The position numbers and the translations under genes were made by a program. Source: Planctomycetota bacterium (GTDB taxonomy: Bacteria; Planctomycetota; Phycisphaerae; Sedimentisphaerales; Anaerohalosphaeraceae). Taken from it: a DNA stretch of 17,196 bases. This document shows, piece after piece, positions 1 through 10,331 of this stretch. Location: the NCBI GenBank assembly GCA_030637065.1, contig DAOVVQ010000052.1, positions 1-17,196 of the forward strand, in the 5' to 3' direction. Position 1 is the first letter of the stretch. Every line of letters starts with the position of its first letter. The notes below the pieces were generated by a model that ran no database searches, had not been told where the DNA came from, and worked only from the letters and a program-made list of their open reading frames with translations.

Positions 1-223
1 CCTGTTCATACGGAATTATATCCTCCGGTCGCGGGTCCTCGGCGCCGGCGTACCTTGCTTCGGGCTCGTCGGCAACGCCGAGCGACTCGAGTATGACGTT
101 AACTACGGGTACCGGGCGAAAACGACCTATTTGTGTCGGATCAAGTATGTCGTTAGAACACCCCACACAGAGCAGGCCCAGAGACAAGACGATCAAATTT
201 TTGAATCTCGTTTTTTGTTTCAT
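1..223 (-). CDS. Polysaccharide export outer-membrane lipoprotein (Wza-like), N-terminal part only
   Basis: The first 74 codons of a minus-strand gene start with ATG at 223 and run off the left edge. The translation begins MKQKTRFKNLIVLSLGLLCVGC, a basic start, a hydrophobic stretch and a Cys at residue 22 that can serve as a lipobox cysteine, so an exported lipoprotein is expected. The next residues contain DPTQIGRFRPVPVVNVILES followed by LGVADE and EDPRPEDIIPYEQ. I recall this lead-in from planctomycetal polysaccharide biosynthesis/export (SLBB, Wza-type) proteins, where the export domain follows at once. The diagnostic export domain lies outside the window, so the call rests on the leader region and memory. 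Such proteins form the outer-membrane exit channel for exopolysaccharide. No clear Shine-Dalgarno precedes the ATG. The next minus-strand ATG upstream (228) hits a stop after two codons, which supports 223 as the start. Confidence 0.65.
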   Translation of the reverse strand, partial: MKQKTRFKNLIVLSLGLLCVGCSNDILDPTQIGRFRPVPVVNVILESLGVADEPEARYAGAEDPRPEDIIPYEQ

Positions 224-293
224 TGCATCTGTCGGCGATTACGGCCGAGCCATCCTTAGTTCTGCACACCGAATAATTCAATTACCGGCGAAC

Positions 294-380
294 AGCGGCG
301 TTTTCCCTCGCCGCTTCCAGCCTTCCAGGCTCACACGCCGGCTGCGCGCTGCACGGGCAGCGCACCTGATAAAATTTATC
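294..380 (-). promoter_or_regulatory. Structured leader of the export gene: two perfect hairpins and an AT palindrome
   Basis: Upstream of the export-gene ATG lie AGCGGCG (294-300) paired with CGCCGCT (309-315), loop of 8, and GCGCTGC (346-352) paired with GCAGCGC (357-363), loop of 4. Both are 7-bp perfect stems. Next to them is the odd-centred palindrome GATAAAATTTATC (368-380). The stems could form in a transcribed leader 70-160 nt before the gene, and the palindrome is operator-like. No U-run follows either stem, so they are not simple terminators. The function is inferred from position only. Confidence 0.35.
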
Positions 381-799
381 GGTTTGAGTGCATCGATTCT
401 TAACCTTTTTCCGTCGTAAACCCACTGCTGCTAAAAAATTACGTTCATTGCGATGGTGTCGGCAAAAGCACAACCGCCCCCCTGACGCAAAAAAAACAAA
501 TCCTTCGGTCAGCAACGCTGATACGGGGGCTTTGTCGAATGTAACATACTAAAACACAAGCACTTACGTCTACAGCCACAGCTGTTACGTTGCCGCGATT
601 AAGAACCATAAAAACCAGTGAAGTTAGCAATTATACTCCGTGGGTCCGGGAATTGTTCGCGGAAACAGACACACTTGGGGCAGGGGCTGCTACGGTACTG
701 ATAATACCGGTGATATCACTACTGATAATGCTGCTGATTATTGCACTTTTTTAAGCGGTTTGCCGCAATTTTCGGATCATTTTTTTCGCAGGCTATACT
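381..799. other. Gene-poor spacer
   Basis: I see no gene here that I would defend. Short open frames exist on both strands, but they lack ribosome binding sites, have odd composition and end quickly. A minus-strand stretch around 635-745 reads as a Ser/Ile/Ala-rich peptide without stops, but it has no start codon in frame and is preceded by a stop. It could be a decayed end of a gene. No tRNA, clear promoter or terminator was recognised. Confidence 0.4.
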
Positions 800-922
800 T
801 TAATAAGATAGATTGAGCTGGTTTGTTTTGCCGAGGTTGTCGAGGCGGCTTTGAAACCATTTGGAACGAACGAGCAGAAACAGCGAGATTAGGATAAGTA
901 CAAGAATGAGCACTTTTTTCAT
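800..922 (-). CDS. Possible 40-residue single-pass membrane peptide
   Basis: The minus-strand frame starts at ATG 922 and ends at TAA 800. It reads MKKVLILVLILISLFLLVRS and then a polar tail with KWFQSRLDNLGKTNQLNLSY. It therefore has two lysines, one strongly hydrophobic helix of about 15 residues and a basic, polar 22-residue tail, the usual layout of a small inner-membrane peptide. A Shine-Dalgarno-like GAAAGG lies 8 nt before the ATG, which is better than for several larger genes nearby. The helix could also be an uncleaved signal anchor. It follows the oxidoreductase-lipoprotein pair on the same strand and may be the tail of that transcript. I do not recognise a family. Chance frames rich in Leu/Ile codons can look like this, so it is a candidate only. 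Confidence 0.45.
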   Translation of the reverse strand: MKKVLILVLILISLFLLVRSKWFQSRLDNLGKTNQLNLSY

Positions 923-947
923 CTCAGCGACCTTTCAAGAACACATT

Positions 948-1064
948 TCAAATTCCTGATGGGGCACTACCGCCGCGGGATTTCCACCACTTTTGCGGGT
1001 TTTTGAGCGTTTTCAGGACTATATCGCCGCTCAAACCGGCATTTTTGCCGCCAAATCCGGCCAT
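948..1064 (-). CDS. Tentative 38-residue basic, tryptophan-containing ORF
   Basis: The minus-strand frame runs from ATG 1064 to TGA 948. It begins MAGFGGKNAGLSGDIVLKTL and continues with KNPQKWWKSRGG before a short Ser/Pro end. The peptide is strongly basic, with a WW pair. The frame is open upstream to a stop at 1113, with an alternative GTG at 1098-1100. No convincing ribosome binding site is present: an AGGG lies about 12 nt from the ATG. It ends 25 nt before the start of the 40-residue membrane peptide on the same strand. It may be a small gene, the remnant of a gene end, or the translation of a dispersed repeat. I know no family for it. Confidence 0.22.
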   Translation of the reverse strand: MAGFGGKNAGLSGDIVLKTLKNPQKWWKSRGGSAPSGI

Positions 1065-1133
1065 CGATCTATCTTGCCCTGTTCGAGTTGCCCGTCGCAC
1101 CAAAAAGGCGACTCAGCGGAGCCATATAGACAG

Positions 1134-1871
1134 CTATTCTGTCGTCTGTAACTGAGATTTCCAGTTTTGATAGCTAAGCTGCAAGATGCGATTTAGGCTG
1201 GAATGGCCTTTATCAGCAGTGAAAACGTCGATTTTGGTCGGAATTTGTCTGCCAGCCGCCTCTATCAACCTGCGATTGTACCCCGTTGCGATCAGATATT
1301 GGCCAGTTTGGGTGTCATCAACACGGACGCGGTCGATAATTCCGGTGTCGATATTGCGATAGGCGACCGGACGGGCCTCCTTTTGCCGGGCGGGCCAGTC
1401 AATGGCCTGATACCATTGCCCCTCGATCTTTATCGGCTCGGCACCCGATCCGGACGAGGTGTCTCCGAAACCGGCATTGGCTAAGAAACAGGTCAGTATG
1501 ACCTGCAGCAGCGGTTTATCGCAGAATCGCATCGTCGAAGCGGTCAGGGCTCCGGGGCTGTTTTGAACGCGAAACTGGCCCGCGGAGAGTTCACATTGAA
1601 AATCCCCCTGCGGCTGACGTGCTGATATCACGATCCGCTCAGAGTCGGGGCAGATGGTGTGACGCTGGTGGCTGTAATATGGGCGGCCCTGACCGCCGAA
1701 ATACGTCACCGCGCAATCGGCGGAGAACCCATTTTGGCCGCAAATCTGCGATATCGGCGCAGATCCGGCCTTGTTGAGCGGTTTCAGGACGGAGCGGATC
1801 CGCTGACAACCACAGGCCCCAGCCAGTAAAACAGCCGCTGCCATAAGATTCAACACCCAAAGCCGTTTCAT
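1134..1871 (-). CDS. Uncharacterised exported lipoprotein, 245 residues
   Basis: The gene starts at ATG 1871, 56 nt after the stop of the oxidoreductase on the same strand, with a GGGAAG ribosome binding site about 6 nt before the ATG. The N-terminus MKRLWVLNLMAAAVLLAGAC is a clear signal peptide with Cys20 (or Cys22) as the likely lipidation site, so the protein should sit in the membrane facing outwards. The mature part has six more cysteines (about 44, 53, 74, 93, 117, 128), an even number compatible with disulfides. The C-terminal half carries an EGQWYQAIDW stretch and alternating hydrophobic segments that suggest beta structure. I recognise no named domain and assign no function. Its position directly behind the oxidoreductase suggests co-transcription. 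A functional link to pyruvate metabolism does not follow, because the protein is exported. Confidence 0.8.
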   Translation of the reverse strand: MKRLWVLNLMAAAVLLAGACGCQRIRSVLKPLNKAGSAPISQICGQNGFSADCAVTYFGGQGRPYYSHQRHTICPDSERIVISARQPQGDFQCELSAGQFRVQNSPGALTASTMRFCDKPLLQVILTCFLANAGFGDTSSGSGAEPIKIEGQWYQAIDWPARQKEARPVAYRNIDTGIIDRVRVDDTQTGQYLIATGYNRRLIEAAGRQIPTKIDVFTADKGHSSLNRILQLSYQNWKSQLQTTE

Positions 1872-1927
1872 GATCGCTTCCCGTATTCAGATTCGCCGCC
1901 AATCGTGCGGCGTTATGATCGCCCGCG

Positions 1928-5494
<3,567 letters not shown>

Positions 5495-5556
5495 AAAAAC
5501 CTCTCCAGTACAAATAAATCGTTAAAAGTCTCAAATTTCAGTTAAAACTCGGATAA

Positions 5557-5631
5557 TCGGGGCGACAGGACTCGAACCTGCGACCTCATGACCCCCAGTC
5601 ATGCGCGCTAGCCAAACTGCGCCACGCCCCG
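5557..5631 (-). tRNA. tRNA-Pro (anticodon GGG)
   Basis: Read on the minus strand this is a complete 75-nt cloverleaf. The acceptor stem is CGGGGCG with CGCCCCG and discriminator A (5557). The D stem is GCGC/GCGC, the anticodon stem CATGA/TCATG with loop CTGGGGG giving anticodon GGG, and the T stem GCAGG/CCTGT with loop TTCGAGT. The initial C1-G72 pair fits proline tRNAs. The 3' CCA is not encoded (TTA follows), so it must be added by nucleotidyltransferase. It decodes CCC and CCU. Confidence 0.96.
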
Positions 5632-5643
5632 ATTAAGCTATGG

Positions 5644-5672
5644 ACGATAGCGTGTTGGCGATTGTAAGTCAA
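5644..5672 (-). promoter_or_regulatory. Sigma70-type promoter for tRNA-Pro
   Basis: On the minus strand TTGACT (5667-5672; 5 of 6 to TTGACA) is followed after exactly 17 nt by TATCGT (5644-5649; 4 of 6 to TATAAT). The predicted start near 5637 is a few nucleotides before the tRNA 5' end. No terminator is visible between the tRNA and the oxidoreductase gene 62 nt further on, so read-through into that gene is possible. Confidence 0.6.
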
Positions 5673-6081
5673 CAGGTATTTACAGTTCTGCGGATATGAG
5701 CTGTCAGCGGTGCAGGTGTGGGTCAAGTGGTGCAAGCGGTGGTGCAGGTGTGGGGTAGGCATACTGCTTCCATGAAGAAGCGGGGCAGGCGTGGGGCAGG
5801 CAGCGGGTTAGGTTAAGCGATGGGGCAGGTGCGGGGTTGTTGGGGCGGCGGCTGGTTTTTTTGGCTGGTTTGGCGGGGTAAATCTCCGGTGTTGGGTGTT
5901 TGTGGGTGTTAAGATTGGTTGGGGAAATGACGATGGGGTATTAGCGGGAATGAGTGGTCCGCGCTTGTGGAGGTTGAGGGGATAGTTTTGTTGGTATGCG
6001 GTTTATTGTTGTAAGTTGCTCTTTTTTTGGTTTTAGTTTTGGGTGCTGTTTAGGGCTCGATAATAGTCGAAGGGACGTTTT
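5673..6081. other. G-rich spacer with short degenerate repeats
   Basis: This spacer holds no gene I can support. From about 5709 to 5870 the plus strand is strongly G-rich. GGTGCAGGTGTGGG occurs twice (5709-5722 and 5741-5754), and variants of GGGGCAGG(C/T)G recur at 5781-5801 and 5822-5831. The runs of three or four G could form G-quadruplexes on this strand. The rest, up to the gene at 6082, is G/T-rich with no clear promoter. A GATAAT at 6059-6064 lacks a matching -35 box and lies too close to the ribosome binding site. Confidence 0.5.
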
Positions 6082-6564
6082 ATGATAGAGGCAGCGGTTC
6101 TTAAAGACAGCTTGTGGGAAGGTGCGGCGGAGGCTTTTGAGACGATGGTTATGCTCCCGATATCGGAGGTTGAGGCGGATGCGGCTGGGGCGGGCGGAGT
6201 GGAGACGTCTTTGACCGGCTCGCTGACGTTTGGCGGTCCGTTGCAGGGTGCGCTTCTGGTGCAGTGCGATCTGGACAGTGCCGGTGCGATTGCCCGGAGT
6301 ATGATGATGATGGAGGCGGATGAGGAGATTGAGGAGGGGGAGATCAAGGATGCGATTGGGGAGATCGCGAATCTGGTTTTGGGCGGATTGAAGTCCCGGG
6401 TAGCTGGGACGGTTGGCGAGATCAAGGTCTCTGTGCCTACGGTCGTCAAGGGCTGTGAGGTTCGTCCGGCACTGGGTAAGGACTCGGTGCGGGTAGAGAT
6501 CAATGCCCAGGGGGCGGGATGCAACGTTAAGCTGGTAGTAGGGTACCGGGAGCCGAGAGAGTAG
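6082..6564 (+). CDS. CheX-like chemotaxis phosphatase domain protein
   Basis: This 160-residue cytoplasmic protein starts at ATG 6082 with GAAGGG about 8 nt upstream. It shows the CheC/CheX/FliN-type fold pattern: an opening helix (about 8-24), a beta segment GSLTFGGPLQGALLVQCDL (46-64), an acidic helix, then the signature GEIANLVLGGLKS (93-105). That signature contains the E94-x-x-N97 pair used by CheX/CheC phosphatases to position water against phospho-CheY. The beta-rich C-terminal half fits the same family. The likely role is to dephosphorylate a CheY-like response regulator, or to act as an effector domain in a two-component pathway. No chemotaxis or flagellar gene is next to it, so it stands alone here. 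The length is typical for stand-alone CheX. Activity is inferred from the motif only. Confidence 0.75.
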   Translation: MIEAAVLKDSLWEGAAEAFETMVMLPISEVEADAAGAGGVETSLTGSLTFGGPLQGALLVQCDLDSAGAIARSMMMMEADEEIEEGEIKDAIGEIANLVLGGLKSRVAGTVGEIKVSVPTVVKGCEVRPALGKDSVRVEINAQGAGCNVKLVVGYREPRE

Positions 6565-6610
6565 CAGCGGGTCGGCTGGGGGCGGTTGGGGGTGCGAATC
6601 CGGGGGTTTA

Positions 6611-6645
6611 ATTCAGTATTCAGTGGCAAGTATCCAGTATTCAGT
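6611..6645. repeat. Short direct repeat of the CAGTATTCAGT type
   Basis: TTCAGTATTCAGT (6612-6624) and TCCAGTATTCAGT (6633-6645) are 12 of 13 identical and separated by 8 nt. Each is itself a doubled CAGTAT/TCAGT unit. The element resembles short intergenic repeats I recall from several environmental bacterial genomes. Copy number elsewhere cannot be seen. Confidence 0.5.
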
Positions 6646-6699
6646 CCGCCTTTGGTCTGCCTTACGAGACGGGGGATGGGGTATTGGGGTGTACGGTCT

Positions 6700-6726
6700 G
6701 GATTCCAGCTTTCCCGGGAATGACAA
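6700..6726. repeat. Palindromic dispersed element (CATTCCCGNGAAAGC type)
   Basis: On the minus strand this reads TGTCATTCCCGGGAAAGC then TGGAATCC, centred on TTCCCGGGAA (6711-6720). This is the widespread intergenic palindromic element whose translation gives the familiar spurious peptide HSRESWNP. A partial copy, ATTCCAGCTTT, recurs at 6955-6965. It marks intergenic DNA and argues against any coding frame across it. Confidence 0.65.
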
Positions 6727-7132
6727 ACACCCTTTTGCAAAAAACGCAAAAAGGTGCCACCCAAAAAGTTTCCCCGTCGCTTGAAATTGGGTTTGATTGG
6801 GTTTGTTTTTTTTTGTCATGTTTTGGTTCAATTCTTTGTAAGTCCTTTTCTTTACAGAGTTAACGATGCTATGTAAATGTTGAGATTGGGTTTGTTTGTT
6901 AATATAGGGGTCGGCGATAGATCGGGGTATCCACTACGTTCCAGTTTCCACTGCATTCCAGCTTTTTTGGCGGTTGGCATTGTTTTAGCCTTTTATATCA
7001 TAGATTGTTATTGTTAGATGTTTATAATACACGGGGTTTGGTTTTGCGTCAAGGTTAATTTTGCGGATTTTTCAAAGTTTTTTTTAGCCACGATCCTCCT
7101 TCCCGGCTGCGACGCGCTCCGCCGCGGCGAGC

Positions 7133-7483
7133 GCGTAAAGCTACGCAGGACAGGGCAGGGGCACGGGGAAGCGGGGGAAATGGGTGGGGAAACTTTGTGT
7201 AATTTTTGACCAAAGTTTGCCAGTGGTGGCGCTAAATGCGCATAAGTTTACATTTCTTTGCAAAAGTGCGCACAAACTAACCACGGATTTTGACGGGATT
7301 TACGGGATTATACTGGATTTTTTTTACCACGAAGGGCGCGAAATTCACGAAGGGGGGGCGTTGCGACCCCCAGCGGAGTTGGGGGCTAACCGATACGGAA
7401 GCGCCAGCATAGCCGGCAGGTTTTTAAGGATACTGGATACTGCCGACTGGATCCTCTTTCGCGTAAAGCTACGGTAGGACAGG
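7133..7483. repeat. Direct repeat pair GCGTAAAGCTACG..AGGACAGG
   Basis: GCGTAAAGCTACGCAGGACAGG (7133-7154) recurs at 7461-7483 with one substitution and one inserted base (GCGTAAAGCTACGGTAGGACAGG). Between the copies lie a segment starting ACCACGGATTTTGACGGG (7280-7309) and ACCACGAAGGGCGCGAAA (from 7326), both resembling common dispersed intergenic repeats. A hairpin CCCCCA (7367-7372) / TGGGGG (7380-7385) with a 7-nt loop follows. No transposase frame is present. Confidence 0.5.
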
Positions 7484-7709
7484 TTATTGAGCGAAGCGAA
7501 ATCCCGGTTCATCGGGACTGTTTTAGGGTTATTTCGGGCGTTTTAATTTGCTATTTTCTATTTAGTGGTTACTATTTTTAGTGGCGTTTTCATTTACGAT
7601 CTACTATTTACAATTTTCTACTTATTTTGGTGAGGATGTGGTTAGGAAAGTCGATCCTGGAATTGCGTTTGTGGCTCTGTTCGGCTTCGCTCAAGGCAGG
7701 CTCCAGTGG

Positions 7710-7776
7710 CCCTATTAGAGCTTTATGTTGCTTCAAAGGGGCTGGCGTGAAACCTCTAACAGGGTAAAGGGTTTTT
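7710..7776 (+). promoter_or_regulatory. Stem-loop in the leader of the large repeat-protein gene
   Basis: CCCTATTAGAG (7710-7720) can pair with CTCTAACAGGG (7754-7764), 10 of 11 positions, with a 33-nt loop. After 6 nt comes a run of six T (7771-7776). An alternative small stem AAACC (7750-7754) / GGTTT (7769-7773) uses the right arm and would compete with the long one. The structure lies 80-150 nt before the start of the gene at 7857. It could be an attenuator-like leader, or a terminator for transcription arriving from upstream. Role inferred from geometry only. Confidence 0.35.
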
Positions 7777-7856
7777 TGTGTGAGGAAGATTAAAGTGCCG
7801 GGCTCCCTTGTTTTGCGCGTTTCAGATAAGGATAAAGAAATGGATGGAAATGAGCT

Positions 7857-10310
7857 ATGCTGAAGAAAACGGTAATTATGCTGGTGTGCATTGTGAGTGG
7901 ATTGCTTACTTTTGCATCAGTTGGCGAAGCAGAAACAGTCGCTGATAACTCGTCAAAGCTACTTGATTTGGCCCGAAAAAAGTTTAGTACGCTTACCCCC
8001 GCCGAAGAAAAACTATTTCAGACGGTTGCTGAGGGAGCTATAGCTGATTATAGAACGAAAAACACCGAAGATAATGAGCCTTCAAAAGCCAAAGGCTGGG
8101 GTGTTGAGCGGTCGTTGAAATCCGATCGTATCACTTGGCTTTGTAGTGACGAGGAAGCCTTGGGATTTGTTGCGCACAGAGGTATTGTCCTCATAGGCGT
8201 GCGTATCGACGGAGAGCTTGACCTGCAATTTGTCACAATCCGAGTTCCTTTGGTTTTTTCTGAGTGCGCGATCTTGAGTGGGGTAAAGCTGCAGCATGCT
8301 AAAATAAGGATGTTAAGTCTTCAAAGAACGCATACAGGTCGTATCGTGGCTGATAGCCTCAGAGTTGAGGGAGATATGTTGTTACGTGAAGGGTCCTATC
8401 TGGGCGGTGTGCGTATAGTAGGAGGAAATATCGGGGGGCAGTTAGCTTGTCAGGGCGGAAAGTTTATTGCTGCAAAGGATCCTATGGAAAAAGCCCTTAA
8501 TGGTAATTCACTTAAAGTTGACGGAAGCGTGTTTTTGAATGATGGATTTCATGCTAAAGGGGAAGTGGATTTTAATGACGCCACGATTGGGGGATCATTA
8601 GATTGCTCCAGGGGTGAGTTTATAGGCGTTGATGGGATGGCACTCAACGGTGATGGATTGGCAGTTGAAGGTAATCTGTTCTTGCGTAATGGATTTAGGG
8701 CTGAGGGTACGGTAGACCTGCGTGGTGCAACAATAGTTGGGCAAATGAGTTGCAAAAACGCACAAATCATTAACCCTGACGGATATGCCATAAATGCTGA
8801 CTCGCTTGAGATTGGGCGAAGCATTCTTTTCTCTGATGGCTTCAGAGCGGAGGGCGAAGTACGTTTAGTTAGCGCAACAATCGGTGGACAGATGGGTTGC
8901 ACGAATGCACAATTCATTAATCCTGAGGGGAATGCGATTATTGCTGATGGATTTACTGTTGTCAATGATGTCATACTGGGAGAGGGTTTCCGGGCGGAAG
9001 GTAAAGTGCGGCTGCATGGAACGAGTACGACAATTGGGGGGACGTTGTCTTGTGATGGTGGACAATTCATCAATACTAATGGTGAAGCCCTCGATGGTGA
9101 CTCGCTTACAGTTGGTGGCAGTGTTTTCCTTCGTAATGGCTTTAGGGCCGAAGGGGAAGTTTATTTTGTTGGCGCCACTATCGGTGGACAGCTCAGTTGT
9201 AATAATGGCAAGTTTTTTAACGAAGGCAAGACTGCTCTTACGCTAAATGGTGCGACAGTCAATCGTGGTGTCTTTCTGGGCGATGGGTTTCATGCCACGG
9301 GAATGGTAGATATTGGAGGCGCGAACATCGGAGCGCTTATTGATTGTGGTGGGGGACGTTTTATTGATGATGCAAGAGCCCTGAACCTCAATAGTGTGAG
9401 CGTTGATGGCAGTATCTTTCTGAATGATGGTTTCGATGCCAAAGGAACGGTTAATCTCATAAGCGCACAGATTAGTGGGCAGCTGAATTGTAGCGGACGG
9501 TTTAGTTGCGCTAATGGCGTTACAAATATATATGCTGTCAATGCCTTTGGTATGGAAGTAAAGGAGGATGTTAGTTTCGCTAATGGTTTTGATGCTATGG
9601 GAATGGTAGGGTTGAATAGGGCGATTATCGATGGGAAATTGGTATGGAAAGGTATTGGTAATCCAGACACACTGGCACTCGACCTTAGATTCGCCAAAGT
9701 TGGCATATTGAGTGATGAGCGGAAGAGCTGGCCAAGGCCTGGCAATTTACTGCTCGGTGGTTTGACATATGGTATGATCAAAGATGATTCGCTCGATGTT
9801 CAGGAGCGGCTGGATTGGTTGGGCCTACAGCCAAAGGAGCATTTTTCATTTCAGCCATACGAACAACTGGCTGAAGTGCTTCGTCAAGATGGGCATGAGG
9901 ATGAAGCAAAGGAAGTGCTTATCGCAAAAAACAAGGACCGGGTAAAGTGGGGGACAAGATTAACGTTGGGTGGTTTTTTGTGGTATAGAATATTCGGCCC
10001 AGTGATTGGTTATGGCTACAGGCCTTTAAGGGCTTTCTGGTGGGCAGCCGGATGTATCATTATTGGGTGGTTATTATTTTGGAAAGAACATCGTAAATTC
10101 CCCAATGACTCTCTGGTCAAGGATTTGCCTAAGTTTTGTTCTCTGGTATACTCAATAGACACTTTTGTACCCCTGATTGACCTGCATCAGGCCAAATACT
10201 GGCTGCCAAAAAGTCGGTATTCAAGATGTTGGCATTGGCTGCAGATTAGTGCGGGCTGGGTATTAACAACACTACTTGTCGGAGGTTTGACCGGTCTGAT
10301 GCGCACATAA
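7857..10310 (+). CDS. Exported, membrane-anchored protein of about eight 49-residue Cys-containing repeats
   Basis: This is an 817-residue protein. Residues 1-25 form a signal peptide (MLKKTVIMLVCIVSGLLTFA, then GEA). After a region of about 100 residues comes an array of modules of the form IGGQLxCxxGxFxNxxGxALxxDxLxVxGxVFLxxGFRAEGxV. The marker cysteines are at 198, 250, 299, 348, 399, 448, 497 and 545, a period of 48-52. Strict periodicity with alternating hydrophobic residues suggests a beta-solenoid, probably outside the cytoplasm. The C-terminus has PYEQLAEVLRQDGHEDEAKEVLIAK (668-692; helical), then GYGYRP and hydrophobic segments near 723-742 and 794-814, so the protein is anchored there too. 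I recall the same repeats and C-terminal part in actinobacterial proteins annotated as membrane-associated oxidoreductase, but no nucleotide-binding or redox motif is visible here and I do not adopt that name. A weak GGA precedes ATG 7857. A 7-codon frame from ATG 7840 overlaps the start. Function unknown. Confidence 0.88.
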   Translation: MLKKTVIMLVCIVSGLLTFASVGEAETVADNSSKLLDLARKKFSTLTPAEEKLFQTVAEGAIADYRTKNTEDNEPSKAKGWGVERSLKSDRITWLCSDEEALGFVAHRGIVLIGVRIDGELDLQFVTIRVPLVFSECAILSGVKLQHAKIRMLSLQRTHTGRIVADSLRVEGDMLLREGSYLGGVRIVGGNIGGQLACQGGKFIAAKDPMEKALNGNSLKVDGSVFLNDGFHAKGEVDFNDATIGGSLDCSRGEFIGVDGMALNGDGLAVEGNLFLRNGFRAEGTVDLRGATIVGQMSCKNAQIINPDGYAINADSLEIGRSILFSDGFRAEGEVRLVSATIGGQMGCTNAQFINPEGNAIIADGFTVVNDVILGEGFRAEGKVRLHGTSTTIGGTLSCDGGQFINTNGEALDGDSLTVGGSVFLRNGFRAEGEVYFVGATIGGQLSCNNGKFFNEGKTALTLNGATVNRGVFLGDGFHATGMVDIGGANIGALIDCGGGRFIDDARALNLNSVSVDGSIFLNDGFDAKGTVNLISAQISGQLNCSGRFSCANGVTNIYAVNAFGMEVKEDVSFANGFDAMGMVGLNRAIIDGKLVWKGIGNPDTLALDLRFAKVGILSDERKSWPRPGNLLLGGLTYGMIKDDSLDVQERLDWLGLQPKEHFSFQPYEQLAEVLRQDGHEDEAKEVLIAKNKDRVKWGTRLTLGGFLWYRIFGPVIGYGYRPLRAFWWAAGCIIIGWLLFWKEHRKFPNDSLVKDLPKFCSLVYSIDTFVPLIDLHQAKYWLPKSRYSRCWHWLQISAGWVLTTLLVGGLTGLMRT

Positions 10311-10331
10311 AACCAAGACGGTATTTTGAAA

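Larger units (their letters stand above)
6565..7709. other. Spacer made of a mosaic of short dispersed repeats
   Basis: I see no credible gene between the CheX-like gene and the leader of the large repeat protein. The stretch is a chain of short motifs of different types, listed separately: an ATTCAGTATTCAGT pair, a CATTCCCGGGAA palindromic element, two GCGTAAAGCTACG copies, two ACCACGRA-type segments, a CCCCCA hairpin, and an AT-rich run at 7541-7628 with repeated CTATTT and TAGTGG. Open frames across it mostly start or stop inside these repeats and lack ribosome binding sites. A small hairpin TCCCG-GTTCAT-CGGGA is at 7502-7517. Confidence 0.6.

Noticed and set aside
635..745. Minus-strand Ser/Ile/Ala-rich open stretch as a gene
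   Set aside because: A stop precedes it and there is no ATG, GTG or TTG in frame at its beginning.
1094..1112. Hairpin GTCGC/GCGAC behind the lipoprotein gene as a terminator
   Set aside because: Stem of only 5 bp with no T-run after it on the minus strand.
5557..5631. tRNA-Pro as an integration site of a genomic island
   Set aside because: No integrase gene and no second copy of the tRNA 3' end were noticed in the window.
6033..6764. Minus-strand frame of 243 codons over the CheX-like gene
   Set aside because: It begins inside a dispersed palindromic element (HSRESWNP-type translation) and runs antisense to a gene with a clear motif.
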